Assembly: GCA_034111325.1 (NCBI GenBank)
Contig: JAWUXM010000013.1
Location: 1-64,000, forward strand
Direction: 5' to 3'
Length of the DNA: 64,000 nt
Source: JAWUXM01 sp034111325
GTDB lineage: Bacteria; Pseudomonadota; Alphaproteobacteria; Rickettsiales; JABIRX01
The notes beneath the pieces were generated by a model. It made no database searches and was not told where the DNA came from. It saw only the letters and a list, made by a program, of their open reading frames with translations. Positions 61,282 through 64,000 of this stretch are shown in pieces (position 1 is the stretch's first letter; every line of letters begins with the position of its first letter). The translations under genes and the position numbers were made by a program.

Positions 61282-61992
61282 ATGAACAAAATAAAAAATA
61301 CTACCCTCAGGCCAGACTTGCAAGCCATCGTATCCCTAGTTAGAGAAGGCTCTAATGTTATTGATATTGGTTGTGGTGATGGAACATTACTAGAATTTCT
61401 ACGCGACGAAAAGAATGTCAAAGGTCGCGGTATAGAAATTGACCCAAAAAATGTCAATATTGCTGTTAGCAAAGGTATAGCTGCTGTACATGGCGACGCT
61501 GATAATGACCTAAAAAATTATCCAACTAATGCTGTTGACTATGCCATCCTTAGCCAAACTATACAGGCTACAAAATCACCAAAAACAGTCTTACGTGAAA
61601 TGATGCGTGTTGCCAAATATGGTATTGTATCGATACCAAATTTTGGCTATTGGAAGAATCGCTTATATCTCGCCACAAAAGGTAAAATGCCTGTTACAAA
61701 AACGCTGGATTATACATGGCACGAAACTCCCAATATACATTTTTGTACAATTAAAGACTTTGTAATTTTATGCGATGAATTAGGTTTTAAGATTGACAGA
61801 CAGTGCTATACGAGCACAACTGTTAATGCTGCCTATAAATTAAATTCGATAGGATTTGCTAACTTATTTGCTGAATTTGGGGTTTTCCTAATTAGTAAAG
61901 GGATAGAAATTCCTCGCAATCAGAAAGCTACAAAAAACAATAGTTCTGAAATGGCAAATGCCGTATTTGCCAAAGATTTAGTGGAGAATTAA
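61282..61992 (+). CDS. metW: Methionine biosynthesis protein MetW
   Basis: A 236-residue Rossmann methyltransferase-like protein. LRPDLQAIVSLVREGSNVID, then IGCGDGTLLEFLRDEKNVKG (glycine-rich SAM loop), EIDPKNVNIAVSKG, SIPNFGYWKNRLYLATKG and YTWHETPNIHFCTIKDF. MetW partners MetX in homoserine acylation in this lineage. It starts on the base after the metX stop, so the two are coupled. Confidence 0.93.
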   Translation: MNKIKNTTLRPDLQAIVSLVREGSNVIDIGCGDGTLLEFLRDEKNVKGRGIEIDPKNVNIAVSKGIAAVHGDADNDLKNYPTNAVDYAILSQTIQATKSPKTVLREMMRVAKYGIVSIPNFGYWKNRLYLATKGKMPVTKTLDYTWHETPNIHFCTIKDFVILCDELGFKIDRQCYTSTTVNAAYKLNSIGFANLFAEFGVFLISKGIEIPRNQKATKNNSSEMANAVFAKDLVEN

Positions 61993-62006
61993 AGGTAAAG
62001 GAAAGA

Positions 62007-62588
62007 CTATTCAGCAGTAGGAGCTTCAGCGACTTCTTTTTGTGCACCTTCAGCAGGCGCTTCTTCAGCAGATCCAGCTATATAATCAGCGACTTCTTCA
62101 GCAGGAGCTAGCACTTTAATTTCTAGCTTTTTAGCTTCTTCAGTAGTGCGTGCAATTCTAAATGTTATTTCTGCTATAATCTCTGCATGCAATCTCACTT
62201 TGATATTGAAAATGCCAACTTCTCTAATTGGTGCAGAAAGTATTACGCTACTCTTCTTAATTGTTGTATTGCTGAGCTCTTCAACTGCAATAGCAATATC
62301 ACGAGGCATAACAGAACCATATAATTTACCTTCATCACTCGCTTGCCTGATTAGGATAATAGTTTTGCCATTAAGTTTTTTTAAAATTGTCTCTGCTTCA
62401 GCTTTTTTAGTATCATTAGCAGCTTCAATATTTTTACGTTCCCTTTCAAAATATTCTTTATTTGCTTCAGTTGCTCTTAATACTTTACCCTGTGGCAAAA
62501 GGAAATTACGTGCATAACCACCCTTTACATTGGCAATCGTACCTATTGCTCCTAACTTTTCTACTTGCTCTAATAATATAACTTCCAT
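62007..62588 (-). CDS. rplI: 50S ribosomal protein L9
   Basis: A 193-residue L9. MEVILLEQVEKLGAIGTIAN followed by VKGGYARNFLLPQGKVLRAT is the N-terminal rRNA-binding domain; a long linker helix and C-terminal domain follow, ending in an Ala/Glu/Pro-rich tail (APAEGAQKEVAEAPTAE). The start at 62588 follows family convention. Third gene of rpsF-rpsR-rplI. Confidence 0.96.
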   Translation of the reverse strand: MEVILLEQVEKLGAIGTIANVKGGYARNFLLPQGKVLRATEANKEYFERERKNIEAANDTKKAEAETILKKLNGKTIILIRQASDEGKLYGSVMPRDIAIAVEELSNTTIKKSSVILSAPIREVGIFNIKVRLHAEIIAEITFRIARTTEEAKKLEIKVLAPAEEVADYIAGSAEEAPAEGAQKEVAEAPTAE

Positions 62589-62601
62589 GTCAAAAAAACT
62601 T

Positions 62602-62925
62602 TTATATTGATCCTTCAATTGGCAATAATGCCAAACTTCTTGCTTGCCTAATCGCTCTAGCTAATAATCTTTGTTTTTTACTAGATACACCAGTAATGCG
62701 GCTTGGCATGATTTTACCTCTTTCTGAGATAAATTGTTTAATTAACCTAACATTCTTATAGTTTAACAAAACTTCAGGAACACCTTCAAGCGGACAAGCT
62801 CTTTTGCCAGATGAAGTAGTGTTCTTACGCATGTATAACATAGAAGCTGCGTTTTGAATCTGCGGTATAAGACCGTTGTCAGCTTCAAAGTGGTTATCAC
62901 GATTGTAATTATTATTTCTAGTCAT
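62602..62925 (-). CDS. rpsR: 30S ribosomal protein S18
   Basis: A 107-residue S18. The core KNVRLIKQFISERGKIMPSR, ITGVSSKKQRLLARAIRQAR, SLALLP is typical. An N-terminal extension of about 35 residues (RNNNYNRDNHFEADNGLIPQ) precedes it; the full start at 62925 has an acceptable site and 9 bp from rpsF, so it is kept. Pairs with S6 in the small subunit. Confidence 0.95.
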   Translation of the reverse strand: MTRNNNYNRDNHFEADNGLIPQIQNAASMLYMRKNTTSSGKRACPLEGVPEVLLNYKNVRLIKQFISERGKIMPSRITGVSSKKQRLLARAIRQARSLALLPIEGSI

Positions 62926-62934
62926 TTTCTATAA

Positions 62935-63306
62935 TTAAGCGTTAGCAGATTCTCTTTTTGTAGGCTCCCTTGTAACTTTTGGCTCATCTTGAGGCATAAT
63001 AGCTGAAGGCTCTTTAGAAATGGCTGATACCTTTATTGGCACAAAACGTAAAAGGTCTTCCCTGATATTTGCTTTTTTAATAAGGTCATTCATTACTTCA
63101 CCAGAACATTCAAGCCCTAGCATCACGTAATGAGCCTTTTTTGCTTTTGCAATTGGATAAGCAAGACTGCGCAGACCCCAATATTCGTTTTTGATTAGCT
63201 TACCGTTGTTTTTCTCAACATATTGAGCAAAACCATCAACTATATCATTTACATTTTTGACAGTAAGATCCTGTCCAATAATAAAAACCGCTTCGTAACA
63301 AGACAT
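62935..63306 (-). CDS. rpsF: 30S ribosomal protein S6
   Basis: A 123-residue S6. MSCYEAVFIIGQDLTVKNVN, KLIKNEYWGLRSLAYPIAKA, KKAHYVMLGLECSGEVM and IREDLLRFVPIKV are the family elements. Start at 63306 is chosen by family; twenty upstream codons are leader. The C-terminus is extended by about 20 residues. First gene of rpsF-rpsR-rplI; the promoter-like sequence lies 35-60 bp upstream. Confidence 0.96.
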   Translation of the reverse strand: MSCYEAVFIIGQDLTVKNVNDIVDGFAQYVEKNNGKLIKNEYWGLRSLAYPIAKAKKAHYVMLGLECSGEVMNDLIKKANIREDLLRFVPIKVSAISKEPSAIMPQDEPKVTREPTKRESANA

Positions 63307-63337
63307 ATTATTTCTATTTAAACAAATTAAGAGGCTG

Positions 63338-63368
63338 TTTTCTATATCGTTTGACGCAAGTGTCAAGC
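63338..63368 (-). promoter_or_regulatory. Promoter-like sequence of the rpsF operon with palindrome
   Basis: On the minus strand TTGACA is followed 16 bases on by TAGAAA, a sigma-70-like pair 30-60 bp ahead of the rpsF start. The -35 region lies within an inverted repeat, TTGACACTTGCGTCAA, that could also be an operator or a coincidence. Confidence 0.4.
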
Positions 63369-63468
63369 GAAAGATGGGCTATCTAACATATAACATTTAT
63401 CATTTAACATTTAAAACCACCTCAAAGTAAAAAAAGCTTCTACTCCTTGAGGGTAAATCTGAGAGATT

Positions 63469-64000
63469 CTACTTGAATATATCTTTGAACTTGCTGAAAA
63501 AACTATCCGTCTCTGGCGTAGCATTTGGATTATTCTCTAACTCACTATCAAGATCCTGTAATAGTTGCTTTTCTTTACTTGTAAGCTTTACGGGGATCTC
63601 CACAACAACCTGAACAAACATGTCGCCTTTGAGGCGTGAATTAACAACTGGCATCCCGTGCTCACGCAAACGGAACTTTGCTTCACTTTGAGTTCCAGCG
63701 GGGATTTTTAGCTCAACTTTTTTACCTGAAATAGTTGGCATGTCGACTTTGCCGCCAAGGGCTGCAGTCGTAAATTTAATTGGCACTTTGCAATGAATTG
63801 CATTACCTTCACGCCTAAAGAATTTGTGATATTGTATTGCCACAAATATGTATAAATCACCATCATTACCGCCTCGAACACCTGCTTCACCTTGTCCTTC
63901 TAACCTAATCTTTGAGCCATCTTCTACACCTGCGGGGATTTTAATCTGCAAAGTTTTTTTCTTATTTATACGACCAGAACCACTACATCCCTTACACTTA
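63469..64000 (-). CDS. dnaJ: Chaperone DnaJ, C-terminal part (runs off the window)
   Basis: Only the C-terminal 176 residues or so are within the window. A last zinc-finger repeat CKGCSGSGR sits at the window edge, followed by LQIKIPAGVEDGSKIRLEGQ (client-binding domain I), GGNDGDLYIFVAIQYHKFF, TAALGGKVDMPT and LREHGMPV with RLKGDMFVQVVVEIP (domain II). DnaJ stimulates DnaK and delivers unfolded clients. The J domain and most zinc repeats lie beyond the edge. Stop codon is followed by AATCTCTCAGATTT, a sequence like the outer ends of element A. Confidence 0.95.
   Translation of the reverse strand, partial: KCKGCSGSGRINKKKTLQIKIPAGVEDGSKIRLEGQGEAGVRGGNDGDLYIFVAIQYHKFFRREGNAIHCKVPIKFTTAALGGKVDMPTISGKKVELKIPAGTQSEAKFRLREHGMPVVNSRLKGDMFVQVVVEIPVKLTSKEKQLLQDLDSELENNPNATPETDSFFSKFKDIFK

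Overview
The window is a low-GC alphaproteobacterial chromosome segment that is densely packed with housekeeping and biosynthetic genes. Several features point to Rickettsiales or a nearby deep branch: a long isocitrate dehydrogenase of the Rickettsia type with an extra C-terminal domain, a detached virB8-virB9 type IV secretion pair, a YqaA-type membrane protein, and a secreted intradiol-dioxygenase-like protein. Unlike host-restricted Rickettsia, it has genes for arginine (argD, argF, argG), tryptophan (trpC), methionine (metX, metW, metC-like), biotin (bioA), pantothenate (panB), chorismate-derived compounds (aroQ, chorismate mutase) and purines (purE, purK), plus a TRAP-TAXI importer. This suggests a free-living or facultative lineage. 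The taxonomic placement is inference.

Layout. 1-5.2 kb: tRNA-Thr, tatA, nth, and the divergent uvrA/ssb pair. 5.5-10.6 kb: argD-argF, panB, and psd-pssA-aroQ. 10.7-14.9 kb: icd, then an FKBP-like membrane protein, virB8 and virB9. 14.9-25 kb: recJ/bioA, a DUF748-like envelope protein, a damaged parDE module, yraN-ubiD, and pal-cpoB-tilS. 24.8-32.4 kb: dnaG-rpoD, short hpf, a degenerate dioxygenase-fold protein, rfbA-ahcY. 33-41.6 kb: a Fic enzyme behind operator-like repeats, secA, trpC, a dicarboxylate symporter, a Fic-MerR fusion with a ruined Fic active site, a periplasmic LigE-type DNA ligase, a DUF1508 protein, rpmB. 42.2-47.7 kb: xth, GNAT, argG, nfuA, and a restriction locus in which only the first 48 codons of a C5-cytosine methyltransferase remain ahead of two endonuclease-like genes. 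47.8-55.3 kb: purE-purK with DUF465, DUF374/waaA, a second xth, metC-like, yqaA, ispA. 54.9-59.0 kb: TAXI receptor, TRAP permease, UspA. 59.2-64 kb: chorismate mutase, metX-metW, rpsF-rpsR-rplI, and the 3' part of dnaJ.

The most interesting signal is non-coding. About ten copies of a roughly 125-bp palindromic element (called element A here) sit between genes. Most of them begin on, or within a few bases of, a stop codon and have a fixed orientation relative to the gene they follow. Their outer ends and central loop are conserved, but the inner stem differs from copy to copy while its two arms stay complementary. Two other palindromic families (B, around a CCTGAAATAAATTCAGG core; C, around CCCTCTCCC) occur beside them, and C sequences interrupt A elements at a similar internal point.
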